This document shows, in pieces, positions 1 through 7,929 of a stretch of DNA of 64,000 nucleotides; positions within the stretch are counted from its first letter, which is position 1, and each line of letters begins with the position of its first letter. Origin of the DNA: Hyphomicrobium_B sp001006785 (GTDB lineage: Bacteria; Pseudomonadota; Alphaproteobacteria; Rhizobiales; Hyphomicrobiaceae); NCBI RefSeq assembly GCF_001006785.1, contig NZ_CDHO01000002.1, positions 806,001 to 870,000 on the forward strand, written 5' to 3'. The notes beneath the pieces were generated by a model. The model was not told the DNA's origin. It did no database searches and was given only the letters and a program-made list of their open reading frames with translations. The position numbers and the translations under genes were made by a program.

Positions 1-831
1 GCCGATACCGAGCGCCAAGGCGTCGTCGGTCGCCGTATCGCAGGCATGAAGCGCAATGACGACATCGGCGGCGGCCCGCTTCTGCTGCGCCTCGACCGCA
101 TCGAACGAAAGACACGAAAACTTCAACGCGCGCGCAAGCTCGTTGCACAGCTTGACGAGATCGCCGCGCACCTCAATGCCGGTCATCCGGCAATCTTGTC
201 CAAGCGCCGTCGTCAGGTGATCGTAAAGCGCGAACGTCAGGTAGCCTTTCCCCGATCCGATATCGAGGATCGATAACGGCGTCTGCGCGCCATCCTGTTT
301 GCCTTCCTTCAAAAGCCCATCGAAGATTTCGATGAACCGGCAGATCTGACGATACTTGCCCTGCATCGTCGGCTTGACGCGCCCTTCCGCGTCCGAAACC
401 TGCAGAGCCTCGAGGTACGGCCGATCCGGCGGAACGAGATACGACTTGCTCCGATCATGCGCGGCGGGTTTGGTCGGCTTCAACGTCGGCTTGCCGGACG
501 TCAGATGCGGTTCGCGCTTTTTGCTGTACGTCAGCGTCATATCGCGTTCCGCCGAGAACAACGTCGCGCTGAGGTATGTTTCCCCGATGAGCGCCTTGAC
601 GGCATTGATGCCGTCGTTGATCGAGAACGTCTTGGTGTCGTCCTTGCGCGCGAAACTCGTGACGACCTTCAGATGCGGCACGTCCTTCAAGGCAACGAGC
701 GTCGCGACGGCTTTGCTCGCCTCGCCCTCGCCGCGAAATTTTCCGAGCGTTAGCTTGATGAACGTCTTGCCTTCGAGCGCTGCGGCAAGCGCCGCAATGA
801 ACTCGGCTTTCTGGGGATCTTTGCGCGTCAT
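1..831 (-). CDS. SAM-dependent methyltransferase (Methyltransf_32-like), 3' end cut by window
   Basis: Reading begins at the ATG at 831 and stays open to the window edge, giving 277 codons without a stop, so the C-terminus is missing. A class I SAM-binding motif (LDIGSGKGY) lies near residues 186-194, and ALHACDTATDDA near residue 260 is typical of the Methyltransf_32 family, whose substrates are poorly known. The N-terminal ~150 residues look like a separate substrate domain. Its ATG overlaps the TGA of the DUF447 gene (ATGA), so it is probably translated with the H4MPT cassette, although nothing in the protein itself proves a cofactor role. An RNA or small-molecule methyltransferase unrelated to H4MPT is equally possible. 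Confidence 0.75.
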   Translation of the reverse strand, partial: MTRKDPQKAEFIAALAAALEGKTFIKLTLGKFRGEGEASKAVATLVALKDVPHLKVVTSFARKDDTKTFSINDGINAVKALIGETYLSATLFSAERDMTLTYSKKREPHLTSGKPTLKPTKPAAHDRSKSYLVPPDRPYLEALQVSDAEGRVKPTMQGKYRQICRFIEIFDGLLKEGKQDGAQTPLSILDIGSGKGYLTFALYDHLTTALGQDCRMTGIEVRGDLVKLCNELARALKFSCLSFDAVEAQQKRAAADVVIALHACDTATDDALALGIG

Positions 832-1415
832 CGGGGTTCGGGTGACTTATCGAAACGCGCCTGCCGCCAGGCATTGATTTTTTCCATCAGCCATTCCCAG
901 GCCTCTTCCTCGCGCGGACCGGCGGTCTTCGCGATCGCGATTTCGAGATACTTGAGCTCGTTCTCGACTTTCTCGGGCGGCAGCATGTTGAGCCGCGTCG
1001 TCAGTACCGCCAGTTCCAATACAGCGGCCTGCGCGCGATTGAATCCTTCCCAGACCTTATGCGTCTCTTGATGCACGACGGCGCACGCAAAGCGCGGCCG
1101 TTGCTCGTCTTCGATAAAGCGCTCGACCTTCAATTCCCAATGCGACACGCAGTCGGCAAGACGATGCCCCTTGATCGTCGTCGCTGCTGTGAGCGGCCAG
1201 AGCTTCCGCCCTGTCACACCACCGGCGAAAACGCGCACGTCATCGGTATGACTCGCAACCGCGAAGGGATGGGCTCTCAAATTCTCGAGCGTCCGCGACG
1301 GCTTGAACGGCGCGATGATCCAATGCGCCCCGTCCTCGATCAGCCCAAGCGGCGCGATGTACGCTTCGCCCGATGCATCGGTTGTCGTGATGATCGTCTC
1401 GACGATGCGCGGCAT
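828..1415 (-). CDS. DUF447 family protein of the H4MPT cluster
   Basis: A 195-residue protein beginning MPRIVETIITT. The family (DUF447) is shared by methanogenic archaea and H4MPT-using methylotrophs; its biochemical role is, to my knowledge, not settled, but its distribution points to methanopterin metabolism. I see a flavin-reductase-like split-barrel start (GEAYIAPLGLI followed by IAPFKPSRTLENL) and no signal peptide. The ATG at 1415 overlaps the stop of the kinase gene in an ATGA, and a purine-rich AAGGAGA lies just upstream. A longer in-frame start at 1484 exists but would run far into the kinase gene, so it was rejected. Confidence 0.75.
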   Translation of the reverse strand: MPRIVETIITTTDASGEAYIAPLGLIEDGAHWIIAPFKPSRTLENLRAHPFAVASHTDDVRVFAGGVTGRKLWPLTAATTIKGHRLADCVSHWELKVERFIEDEQRPRFACAVVHQETHKVWEGFNRAQAAVLELAVLTTRLNMLPPEKVENELKYLEIAIAKTAGPREEEAWEWLMEKINAWRQARFDKSPEPR

Positions 1416-2029
1416 CAGCGCTCTCCTTCGCCTGCGAGAAGCGCGCAGAACCGCGCGTCGTCCGAAGGCCCGAAAATGGACCACGAAAGACTGCCGCGCG
1501 CAACGATCGACGGCATCACTGGATCGACCACGCCGCGCGCGGCCAAGTCGTCGAGGCTGGCAACCTCTTCAACATCGACGGATTTGAGAAGCACGAGAGG
1601 CGCGCCCAGAAGCTCCGCAAGCCGGGCGGCGAGCGTATCCGATGTCGCCGACCATCCAGCCGGAACGGCGGCATCGCCAGCAATCATGCGCAGCGGCGCC
1701 CAGACGGGCACTTTGCCATCGCGCACCGCATCGGAAATCTCAGACAGCGATTGCACAACGGTGAAACGATCATTCTGCACGACGATCAGCTCGGCCATCT
1801 GATGCATCGCCAGCATCGCCAATCGATGCGCCAGCGCTTCGCCGAATTTCATCGTCGGCTGCAACGCACGAATGCTGTCGGCAAACGGACCGCCGCCCGG
1901 GACAACGACAACAGGAACACGCGCCGCTGCGATCAAGGAGAGCGCGGCGGGCATGCGGCCCGTTTCAGCGAGACTTCCACCCACTTTCACGACAAGCGGC
2001 GAGACAGTGTCCGCCGAGTTCTCAGCCAC
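1415..2029 (-). CDS. Amino acid kinase family protein, MfnE-like (aminomethylfuran phosphate kinase)
   Basis: A 204-residue amino-acid-kinase fold protein with the phosphate-binding KVGGS at residues 15-19 and PGGG at 44-47. In archaea MfnE phosphorylates [5-(aminomethyl)furan-3-yl]methyl phosphate during methanofuran synthesis; the neighbouring mfnB makes the furan precursor, so the same job is likely here. The start is taken as GTG at 2029 because GTGGCTGA overlaps the folB stop by 8 bases. An ATG start at 2083 would add 18 Arg/Ser-rich residues that do not look like the family. The distance from mfnB and the length fit, but the substrate is inferred from context. Confidence 0.72.
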   Translation of the reverse strand: MAENSADTVSPLVVKVGGSLAETGRMPAALSLIAAARVPVVVVPGGGPFADSIRALQPTMKFGEALAHRLAMLAMHQMAELIVVQNDRFTVVQSLSEISDAVRDGKVPVWAPLRMIAGDAAVPAGWSATSDTLAARLAELLGAPLVLLKSVDVEEVASLDDLAARGVVDPVMPSIVARGSLSWSIFGPSDDARFCALLAGEGER

Positions 2030-2483
2030 GGCCAAACTCGCGCGCCGCGTCCCGTGTCGCGGGGCGGATGATCTCGACGCCACGCAGCGGACCGCGCTCC
2101 AGCTTTTCGAGCATCACGCGCACCGCGATGATGCGTTTGTCGGAAAGAACGTGCTCGGCGATGCGCTCGGCGAACGTTTCGACAAGATTGATGTGCCCCG
2201 CACGCGCCAACGCCACGATGAAGTCGATGATGTCGGCATAAGACGGCACGTCGGCCATGTTGTCATCGACCGTGAATACGTCGCGCGCCAATCGCGCGTC
2301 GACGGTGAAGCGCACGCGCTGCGTGACGCCCTGCTCCTCGGCGTAGACGCCCACATTGCAATCGACGATGAAATCGCGCACGAAAATACTGTCGCCGATC
2401 TGCCGCGTTTTGGCGGCCGCACGCTTGAGCTTTGCCGCCTTGTCATCGCGCGCGGGCTTGGCCGCTTTTTTCTTTTCCGTCAT
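2022..2483 (-). CDS. folB: Dihydroneopterin aldolase family protein (H4MPT pterin branch)
   Basis: A 153-residue protein whose residues ~30-153 match the FolB/DHNA fold (for example SIFVRDFIVDCNVGVYAEEQ and the later VRVMLEKLERGP). The reaction converts dihydroneopterin to 6-hydroxymethyl-dihydropterin and glycolaldehyde. The first ~28 residues are an unusual Lys/Ala-rich extension absent from the ~120-residue classical enzyme. Its ATG overlaps the stop of mfnB (ATGA), and its own stop overlaps the kinase start. Because of this setting it probably feeds H4MPT rather than, or as well as, folate; a second folB elsewhere in the genome would support that. Confidence 0.8.
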   Translation of the reverse strand: MTEKKKAAKPARDDKAAKLKRAAAKTRQIGDSIFVRDFIVDCNVGVYAEEQGVTQRVRFTVDARLARDVFTVDDNMADVPSYADIIDFIVALARAGHINLVETFAERIAEHVLSDKRIIAVRVMLEKLERGPLRGVEIIRPATRDAAREFGRG

Positions 2484-3217
2484 GCTACGGACTTCTCCCG
2501 TGCCGTTTCGATCGTTTGTACACGGTTGATTTCAAGCCGGACAGCGGTGACGCGCGCCGGATCGAGCTTGCTCGAACGGCCCGTTTCGCACAGTGCGCCA
2601 CGGAAGCCCAGCACATCCGAACCGAGGCTTGCGAGCGGCGCGATGTCCTCCAGCCTGAGCGACCCGGCAAGGCCCGACATCAATCCCGATTTCCGCGCCA
2701 GCAGAACGAACTTTGAAAGCTCATTGGCGGGCAACACCGTCGGCAAACGCCCGGCCGCCTTGTTCGCGGTGTCGAGCATTACTCCTGCAAAATTGTTCGC
2801 AGCGAGATGCGGAATGAGATCGAAGTCCGGAGCCTGATCGGCCATCAATACCGCGACAAGCCGAGCGCGCCCGAGCTTCGCTTTCCCAAGAGCCGAGATC
2901 GCCGGTCGCGCATCCTCATCGCCGAAAAATCCGACTTTCACGATCTCGACGCCGGTCGCGGCCATGCGCTCAGCGGCGTCCACGAGAACGCTCGGCTGAG
3001 CCGGAAGATCGCCAACAGTCGCACTAACCGGCAGCCCGCCCGCGACGCCAGCCACGATCTCGCGAACCACGGCTTCGGGAAGCGCGCCCAACGCGCCCGC
3101 CGATGGGTCCTTGCAATCGATCACGTCGGCGCCACCGGCAAGCACCAGGCTCGCCTCAGCGGCGCTCGTCACGCTCGCCAGAAAGGCGGGACGCCGCCCT
3201 TTCAAAATATCAATCAT
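2480..3217 (-). CDS. mfnB: (5-formylfuran-3-yl)methyl phosphate synthase
   Basis: A 245-residue TIM-barrel protein matching MfnB (DUF556), which condenses two glyceraldehyde-3-phosphate molecules to the furan precursor of methanofuran. The signature DCKDPSAGALGA around residues 34-45 contains Lys36, which I align with the Schiff-base lysine of the archaeal enzyme; VEIVKVGFFG supplies a second conserved lysine. ATG at 3217 is preferred to the ATG at 3319, which would overlap the ABC ATPase gene. It lies 40 bases after the ABC ATPase stop and its TGA overlaps the folB start. In methylotrophs this feeds the methanofuran analogue used by the formyltransferase/hydrolase complex. Confidence 0.85.
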   Translation of the reverse strand: MIDILKGRRPAFLASVTSAAEASLVLAGGADVIDCKDPSAGALGALPEAVVREIVAGVAGGLPVSATVGDLPAQPSVLVDAAERMAATGVEIVKVGFFGDEDARPAISALGKAKLGRARLVAVLMADQAPDFDLIPHLAANNFAGVMLDTANKAAGRLPTVLPANELSKFVLLARKSGLMSGLAGSLRLEDIAPLASLGSDVLGFRGALCETGRSSKLDPARVTAVRLEINRVQTIETAREKSVA

Positions 3218-3257
3218 TCGATCGTCCGAGAGTATGAAATCGCAGATCCGAGGGAGA

Positions 3258-3989
3258 TCAGATGGCGAAGATGCGGCTCTGCTCCTGGAGCACCGCAGCC
3301 CGGTCATGGCGCTGAGCATCCGTCAGGGTCACGGCCACATCCTGGGCGACACTCGCCTGTCCCGGCGCGAGGCGCAAGATGCGCGTCCCGAGTTGTATTG
3401 CCTCGGAGCGGTCATGGGTGACGAAAATGACGGTCGTCGGGTGCCGCCGCCAGAGATCCATTAACAGTTCCCTGAGGCTCGCTGCCGTCGGATCGTCGAG
3501 CGACACGAACGGCTCATCCATCAGCAGGATCTTGGGCTCGAGAATGAACCCCCGCGCCAGCGCCGCGCGCCGCTGCATGCCGAGCGACAGCATCTCGGGA
3601 TAGGCGTTCTGCGCCTCGCGCAGCCCGACGCGGTCCAGCATCGCGGGGATCTCAGCGTGCCGAGGATCGCCGTCCGGAAGCGCCAGCGCGATGTTCTCGT
3701 AAAGCGTCCGCCAAGGCAGCAGCCGCGGCGTCTGAAAGATGAATGTCACACCGTCTTTCGCAGGCCCGAGATCGATCGCGCCTTCGTAGTCCCTGTCGAG
3801 ACCTGCAATGATGTTGAGCAGCGTCGACTTCCCGCAGCCCGACGGTCCCGTGATGACCAGAAACGAACGCGGCGCAACCTCGAACGCGATATCCTGCAGA
3901 ACGAGTTGCGCTTCGCGATCACCGACCGCCGGAAAAATCTTGCGCTTGACCGCGACGCGGATTGCGCCGCTTGCATCTTGTCCGTTCAT
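3258..3989 (-). CDS. ABC transporter ATP-binding protein, NitT/TauT type
   Basis: A 243-residue ATPase with Walker A GPSGCGKST at residues 48-56, a Walker B ILLMDEP, and the H-loop VTHD. The ABC signature reads LSLGMQRR rather than the usual LSGGM, a small deviation. It closes a three-gene importer: its ATG at 3989 overlaps the permease stop (ATGA), and a second in-frame ATG at 3998 is possible. An upstream extension to 4580 in this frame is only the antisense-like shadow of the permease gene. The substrate is not evident; location directly before mfnB suggests something used in C1 or cofactor metabolism. Confidence 0.85.
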   Translation of the reverse strand: MNGQDASGAIRVAVKRKIFPAVGDREAQLVLQDIAFEVAPRSFLVITGPSGCGKSTLLNIIAGLDRDYEGAIDLGPAKDGVTFIFQTPRLLPWRTLYENIALALPDGDPRHAEIPAMLDRVGLREAQNAYPEMLSLGMQRRAALARGFILEPKILLMDEPFVSLDDPTAASLRELLMDLWRRHPTTVIFVTHDRSEAIQLGTRILRLAPGQASVAQDVAVTLTDAQRHDRAAVLQEQSRIFAI

Positions 3990-4795
3990 CGCCGCCATGC
4001 GCTCACCCGTGCCTGCAGCGGCTGCAAAATCGTAAACTCGATGATCTGCACAATCAGAATGAACGCCAGCGCATAGGCCAGGATCGTGCCGACGTCGAAT
4101 TCCTGAAACGCGATCGCCAGCCGATAGCCAACGCCATTCGAACGTCCGAAGGCTTCGACGACCAGCACGATCTTCCAAACGAGCGACAAGCCCGACCGCG
4201 CGGCGGCGGCAAAGAACGGCGCCAGCTGCGGCAGCGTCACGTGCCGGAGCGTCTTCCAGCTTCCGAACTTGTACATCGTCGCCATCTCGGCGAGGTCTTT
4301 CGAAAGGCTGCGCGCGCCTTCCCGCATGTTGACGGCGACGTTCGGGATCTTGTTCAGCGCGACCGCGACGATGGCCGCGACGTCCGTCAGCCCGAACCAG
4401 ATGTAGCAGAGCGTAATCGTTACGAGCGCCGGCAGGTTCAGAAACAGCGTCAGCCACGCATCGAAAAACTTGTCCGCGGTTTTGTATTTGCCGAGCGCGA
4501 GCCCGATCGCCGTTCCGATGAACATCGAGAAGATGAAGGCGATCGCGACACGCGCAAGCGTCGCCGACGTATGCTTCCAAAGCTCGCCGCTCTCAGCTTC
4601 CCGAAGCATGATGTCGAAAACGGCGACCGGCGTCGGCAGATATCTGTTCTGAAGGACGACCGCGAGCACATGCCAGAAAAGACCGAGAACCAGCAGCGAT
4701 CCCGCCATCCAGGCAAAGCGCTCGATTGTCGAATTGAAGCCGAGGGCGCGCGCCGGCCTAGGTATGGAAGAGGTGCTGGTCGAAACGGGTGCCAT
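3986..4795 (-). CDS. ABC transporter permease, NitT/TauT (SsuC-like) type
   Basis: A 269-residue inner-membrane protein with about six hydrophobic segments (the first near residues 28-48) and the BPD_transp_1 coupling region GARSLSKDLAEMATMYKFGS followed by the LP-containing EAA-type loop. It starts inside the end of the binding-protein gene, overlapping by 38 bases, and its stop overlaps the ATPase start. The family imports sulfonates, nitrate, pyrimidine precursors and similar small anions or heterocycles, but none of these can be chosen from the sequence. Confidence 0.82.
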   Translation of the reverse strand: MAPVSTSTSSIPRPARALGFNSTIERFAWMAGSLLVLGLFWHVLAVVLQNRYLPTPVAVFDIMLREAESGELWKHTSATLARVAIAFIFSMFIGTAIGLALGKYKTADKFFDAWLTLFLNLPALVTITLCYIWFGLTDVAAIVAVALNKIPNVAVNMREGARSLSKDLAEMATMYKFGSWKTLRHVTLPQLAPFFAAAARSGLSLVWKIVLVVEAFGRSNGVGYRLAIAFQEFDVGTILAYALAFILIVQIIEFTILQPLQARVSAWRR

Positions 4796-5738
4796 CGCCT
4801 ACGAGTTCCGCATCTCCAAGTTCGATGAGAAGGTTGGTCAGCTTTTCCGCTGCCGCCGTCTCTTCCGGTCCCCATGCTCCGGTAATTCCGGACCTGTAGT
4901 AGTCGCGAATCGCAACGAGCTCGGCGTCCGAGGCTGGTTTGATCAACGGCCGCAGTCGCTCCCATGCGGCGTCCGACTTTGCCAGTACCTCATTCGCATC
5001 GGCAACCGCGTTCAAAAGAACGTCAACGGGCACGCTCTTTTGCGCCACCGCCTTTTCAGACCAAATGAACCCGACAAGTGCGGGCGTCGGACTGATGCCC
5101 AAGCCTTTGACGACATCCGCCATCGAAAGAACTTCTCGCGCGCCATCGGCACGCAGACGCGCCGCATACGTCCAGAAGTTCAGGACAGCATCCAACCGTC
5201 CGCCCTTGAACTCGGCGGTGACGAGCGGCGCTGCGCCGAAAACCGGTTCCGCGACGTTTGCGATATCCTTGCCGATCACTTTGCGCGAATAGGCGCGAAG
5301 TAAAATCCAGCTCTTGTCGATGCCCGTCCCCGCGACGCCGATCTTCTTCCCGACGAGATCGCCGAAGGACTTGATCGGACTGTCCTTGGGCACCATCAGG
5401 CTGCCGAGCGCGGCGGAATAAGGAGCGAATTTCAGATCGTCACCCTTGGCGCGCTGCCGCAACGCCCAGGTCCAATCGCTGACGATCACGTCGGCGCTGC
5501 CGGAAAGGAGTGCAATCGGCGCCGCCGCATTGTTCGCGACTTCGACGACCTCGAGATCGAGCCCGTGTTTCTTGTCGATGCCTTCTGCGCGCAAGGTATC
5601 GATGAGCCAGCTCACCGAGCCGAACTTGACCGATGTCAGCCGCACGGGCACCGATGCTCGAGCCAGACGCGGAAACATCGAAGTCGCGGACAGCGCAAGT
5701 CCAGCACCAAGAGCTTGCCGGCGAGTGAGATCGATCAT
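4758..5738 (-). CDS. ABC transporter substrate-binding protein, NitT/TauT type, Tat-exported
   Basis: A 326-residue periplasmic binding protein. The N-terminus TRRQALGAGLALS is a twin-arginine signal followed by a hydrophobic core and an ALAxA-like site near residue 28, suggesting Tat export. The body shows NMT1/SsuA-like features (VWLI-type first strand, SADVIVSDWTWALRQR, GVAGTGIDKSWI). ATG 5738 overlaps the stop of the DUF3280 gene; a start at 5798 would hide the signal sequence. Tat use by a binding protein is uncommon and may mean that it folds, or binds a ligand, before export. Confidence 0.82.
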   Translation of the reverse strand: MIDLTRRQALGAGLALSATSMFPRLARASVPVRLTSVKFGSVSWLIDTLRAEGIDKKHGLDLEVVEVANNAAAPIALLSGSADVIVSDWTWALRQRAKGDDLKFAPYSAALGSLMVPKDSPIKSFGDLVGKKIGVAGTGIDKSWILLRAYSRKVIGKDIANVAEPVFGAAPLVTAEFKGGRLDAVLNFWTYAARLRADGAREVLSMADVVKGLGISPTPALVGFIWSEKAVAQKSVPVDVLLNAVADANEVLAKSDAAWERLRPLIKPASDAELVAIRDYYRSGITGAWGPEETAAAEKLTNLLIELGDAELVGDGTRFDQHLFHT

Positions 5739-6241
5739 TTCTGTTCGGCCTCGGCGTTGAAACGGTTCTTCCAAAGATATCGCACACCGCGCAGCCACAT
5801 ATCGTCGGTGTTGCCACTGATTGCCGCCGACATGGTTTTCGTCGGCTGCCCCGTCGCCACGTCGCGCACGATGATCTGTAAATTGAGCGAGGCGCTCGAA
5901 AGCTTGTCGACGTAGCCCGTCACCGCGATATCGGCGCCCGCGTCCTTGGCAATCGGCACTTCGCAGCCGTCACACTTATAGAACGGCGACGCGGCTTCGA
6001 TTTCCGTTGCCTTCGATGACAGATCGACGACGTCGAAACGCTCATCCTTCTGCATCAACGATTTCAGCTCGTCGGCCACGAGTTGTAGACGCCGCAAATC
6101 TTCGGGATCATTCTGCGGGAACATTTCGCCGTCCTGCTGCGCATCGTGGAAATCAAACGGGAACACCGCAGCCTTGGTGGCAGCCATCGCCGGGGTCGCC
6201 AGAAACACGACGGCGAGAGCAAACAAAATCCGTTGAATCAT
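5735..6241 (-). CDS. Secreted DUF3280/DUF2380-type protein
   Basis: A 168-residue protein with a clean Sec signal peptide (hydrophobic core ILFALAVVFLA, cleavage after PAMA near residue 20). The mature part has AVFPFDFHDAQQDG, a CDGC pair (KCDGCEV) and a beta-rich stretch ending in IIVRDVATGQPT, which fit the DUF2380/DUF3280 family of unknown function. It is the first gene of the minus-strand transcription unit, its TGA overlapping the start of the binding-protein gene. An accessory periplasmic partner of the transporter is a reasonable guess, not a demonstrated role. Confidence 0.7.
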   Translation of the reverse strand: MIQRILFALAVVFLATPAMAATKAAVFPFDFHDAQQDGEMFPQNDPEDLRRLQLVADELKSLMQKDERFDVVDLSSKATEIEAASPFYKCDGCEVPIAKDAGADIAVTGYVDKLSSASLNLQIIVRDVATGQPTKTMSAAISGNTDDMWLRGVRYLWKNRFNAEAEQK

Positions 6242-6541
6242 GGGCGTTTCGGTCCATTTCGATTGCGAGCCGGCGACGAAAGCTAGCCCAATGAGTGAAC
6301 AATTGCGCTCGGCCGAAGCGCGCCATCTCTTACGTGCTCGTTACCTCAGTGATATTGCAAGAGGTTCCTTCGGACTTTGGCAAAAACGCCCGGTCACAAA
6401 CGCGCGAGCCAAACGGCTCTGCCTTGACAAGCCGGTGAGACACCCCCTTTTAAAGTAATACAGTAACACCTGAAACCACCCGGTCCGGTCGGCCGTGCGG
6501 TTCGCGATTGCTTGTCCAAAAGCTATACTGGAGTTGGATCA
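6242..6541. promoter_or_regulatory. Divergent intergenic region between the H4MPT/ABC operon and the lut-like operon
   Basis: This 300-base gap separates two divergent operons and must carry both promoters. On the plus strand TTGACA at 6424-6429 is a good -35; the best -10 at a 17-19 base spacing is only CTTTTA/TTTAAA around 6447-6454, so the call is weak. The stretch 6448-6470 is clearly richer in A and T than its surroundings. A 72-codon open frame at 6240-6458 has no coding character. Confidence 0.35.
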
Positions 6542-7861
6542 TTGCCCTTGCGCCCAGTCTGCTCTGCTCAACGGTCGCGTCCGTGGACAGCCGCTATCTC
6601 CAGCATGTTCGTCGGATGCGCGGCGCTCACCTCCACCGCCTTTGCTCAGGACGCCGCGCCGCAACCGGCCCCATCGGCCGCCGAGCCAGCCGCGCAATCG
6701 CAACCCGCCAACACCAATGCTTCCGAGAAGAAAAAGGTCACGATCTCCATCCTATACGCCAAGCAGGATCGTACGGACGAGGAACTGCCGCTTTCGATGC
6801 TCGATCTCCCGGCCGCCGACGACGGCGTCGCGGGAGCCAAGCTTGCGATCGCCGACAACAATACCACAGGCCGCTTCCTCAACCAGGCCTACAAGCTCGA
6901 CGTGCTGAACGGCAGCGTCGACGATCTGATCAAAGGCGCGACGGAAAAAATCGACGCCGGCGACAACTTCATCATCGCCGACATGGAACCCGACGCTCTG
7001 TTGAAGTTTGCCGATGCGTTGAAGGGCAAGAATGCCCTGATCTTCAACGTCGGCAATCCTGACGACCGCCTTCGCGAAGAGGATTGCCGCGCCAACGTCC
7101 TTCACATCGCACCGACGCGATCGATGCTGACCGACGCGCTCGCGCAATATCTCGTCTGGAAGCAATGGCGCAATTGGCTGCTCGTTTACGGGCCAACGCC
7201 GGAAGACAAGCTCCTGGCTGACGCCTACCGGCGCTCAGCCAAGAAGTTCGGCGGCAAGATCGTCCAGGAACTCGAGTTCAAGCAGGACACTGGCAGCCGC
7301 CGCGCCGACGGCGGCTATGAGCAGGTTCAGCAACAGATCCCGACATTCCTGCAGAACGCCAAGGATCACGACGTCATCATTATCGCCGACGAAAAGCATC
7401 TCTTCGCAGATTATTTTCCCTTCCGGACCTGGGTGCCGCGGCCCATCGCTGGCTCTGCCGGATTGACGGCGGCGAGTTGGCATCCGGCGCTCGAGTTCTG
7501 GGGCGGCACGCAATTCCAGCATCGCTTCCGCAAGCTGAACAGCCGCCTGATGCGCAACATCGACTACGACGCATGGGTCGCGACACGTGCGATCGGCGAA
7601 GCCGCAACTCGCAAGCACGCCGGTGATTTCGACACGCTGCGCGCCTTCATCAAGTCGCCGGACTTCGAGGTTGCCGCGTTCAAGGGCGTTGCCACCAGCT
7701 TCCGAACCTGGAACGGTCAACTGCGCGAGCCGCTCATTATCGGTACGCCGAAACTACCCGTCAGCGTCTCGCCGCAAGCCGGCTTCCTGCATCAGACGAG
7801 CGTCCTGGACACGCTCGGATACGATAAGCCGGAAACCAAGTGCAAAGCCTACACGCAATGA
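6542..7861 (+). CDS. lutA: ABC substrate-binding protein of the PQQ-alcohol dehydrogenase / lanthanide system (LutA-like)
   Basis: A 439-residue periplasmic protein. The TTG at 6542 is chosen because GGAG sits 8 bases upstream; it gives an n-region with several arginines, a hydrophobic core around residues 16-30 and cleavage after STAFA. The mature protein begins with a Pro/Ala-rich linker, then a branched-chain-amino-acid-type type-1 binding fold (TISILYAKQDRTDE, FIIADMEPD, WLLVYGPTPEDK). This matches the PQQ-dependent alcohol dehydrogenase-linked binding family, and the gene order matches lutA of Methylorubrum and ped transport genes of Pseudomonas, which are implicated in lanthanide uptake. 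Ligand identity here is inferred. Confidence 0.7.
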   Translation: MPLRPVCSAQRSRPWTAAISSMFVGCAALTSTAFAQDAAPQPAPSAAEPAAQSQPANTNASEKKKVTISILYAKQDRTDEELPLSMLDLPAADDGVAGAKLAIADNNTTGRFLNQAYKLDVLNGSVDDLIKGATEKIDAGDNFIIADMEPDALLKFADALKGKNALIFNVGNPDDRLREEDCRANVLHIAPTRSMLTDALAQYLVWKQWRNWLLVYGPTPEDKLLADAYRRSAKKFGGKIVQELEFKQDTGSRRADGGYEQVQQQIPTFLQNAKDHDVIIIADEKHLFADYFPFRTWVPRPIAGSAGLTAASWHPALEFWGGTQFQHRFRKLNSRLMRNIDYDAWVATRAIGEAATRKHAGDFDTLRAFIKSPDFEVAAFKGVATSFRTWNGQLREPLIIGTPKLPVSVSPQAGFLHQTSVLDTLGYDKPETKCKAYTQ

Positions 7862-7929
7862 TGCCGATGTCCGCAGAACCCGGTAAGCAACGGCAGCCCA
7901 ATCCCTCATGTGATCTTCGGAGACTAGCG

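Noticed and set aside
3990..4580. Upstream extension of the ABC ATPase frame
   Set aside because: Lies in the permease gene in another frame; the ATPase family begins only near 3989.
6240..6458. 72-codon plus-strand frame in the divergent promoter gap
   Set aside because: No Shine-Dalgarno, no family and Arg-rich sequence; would leave little promoter room.
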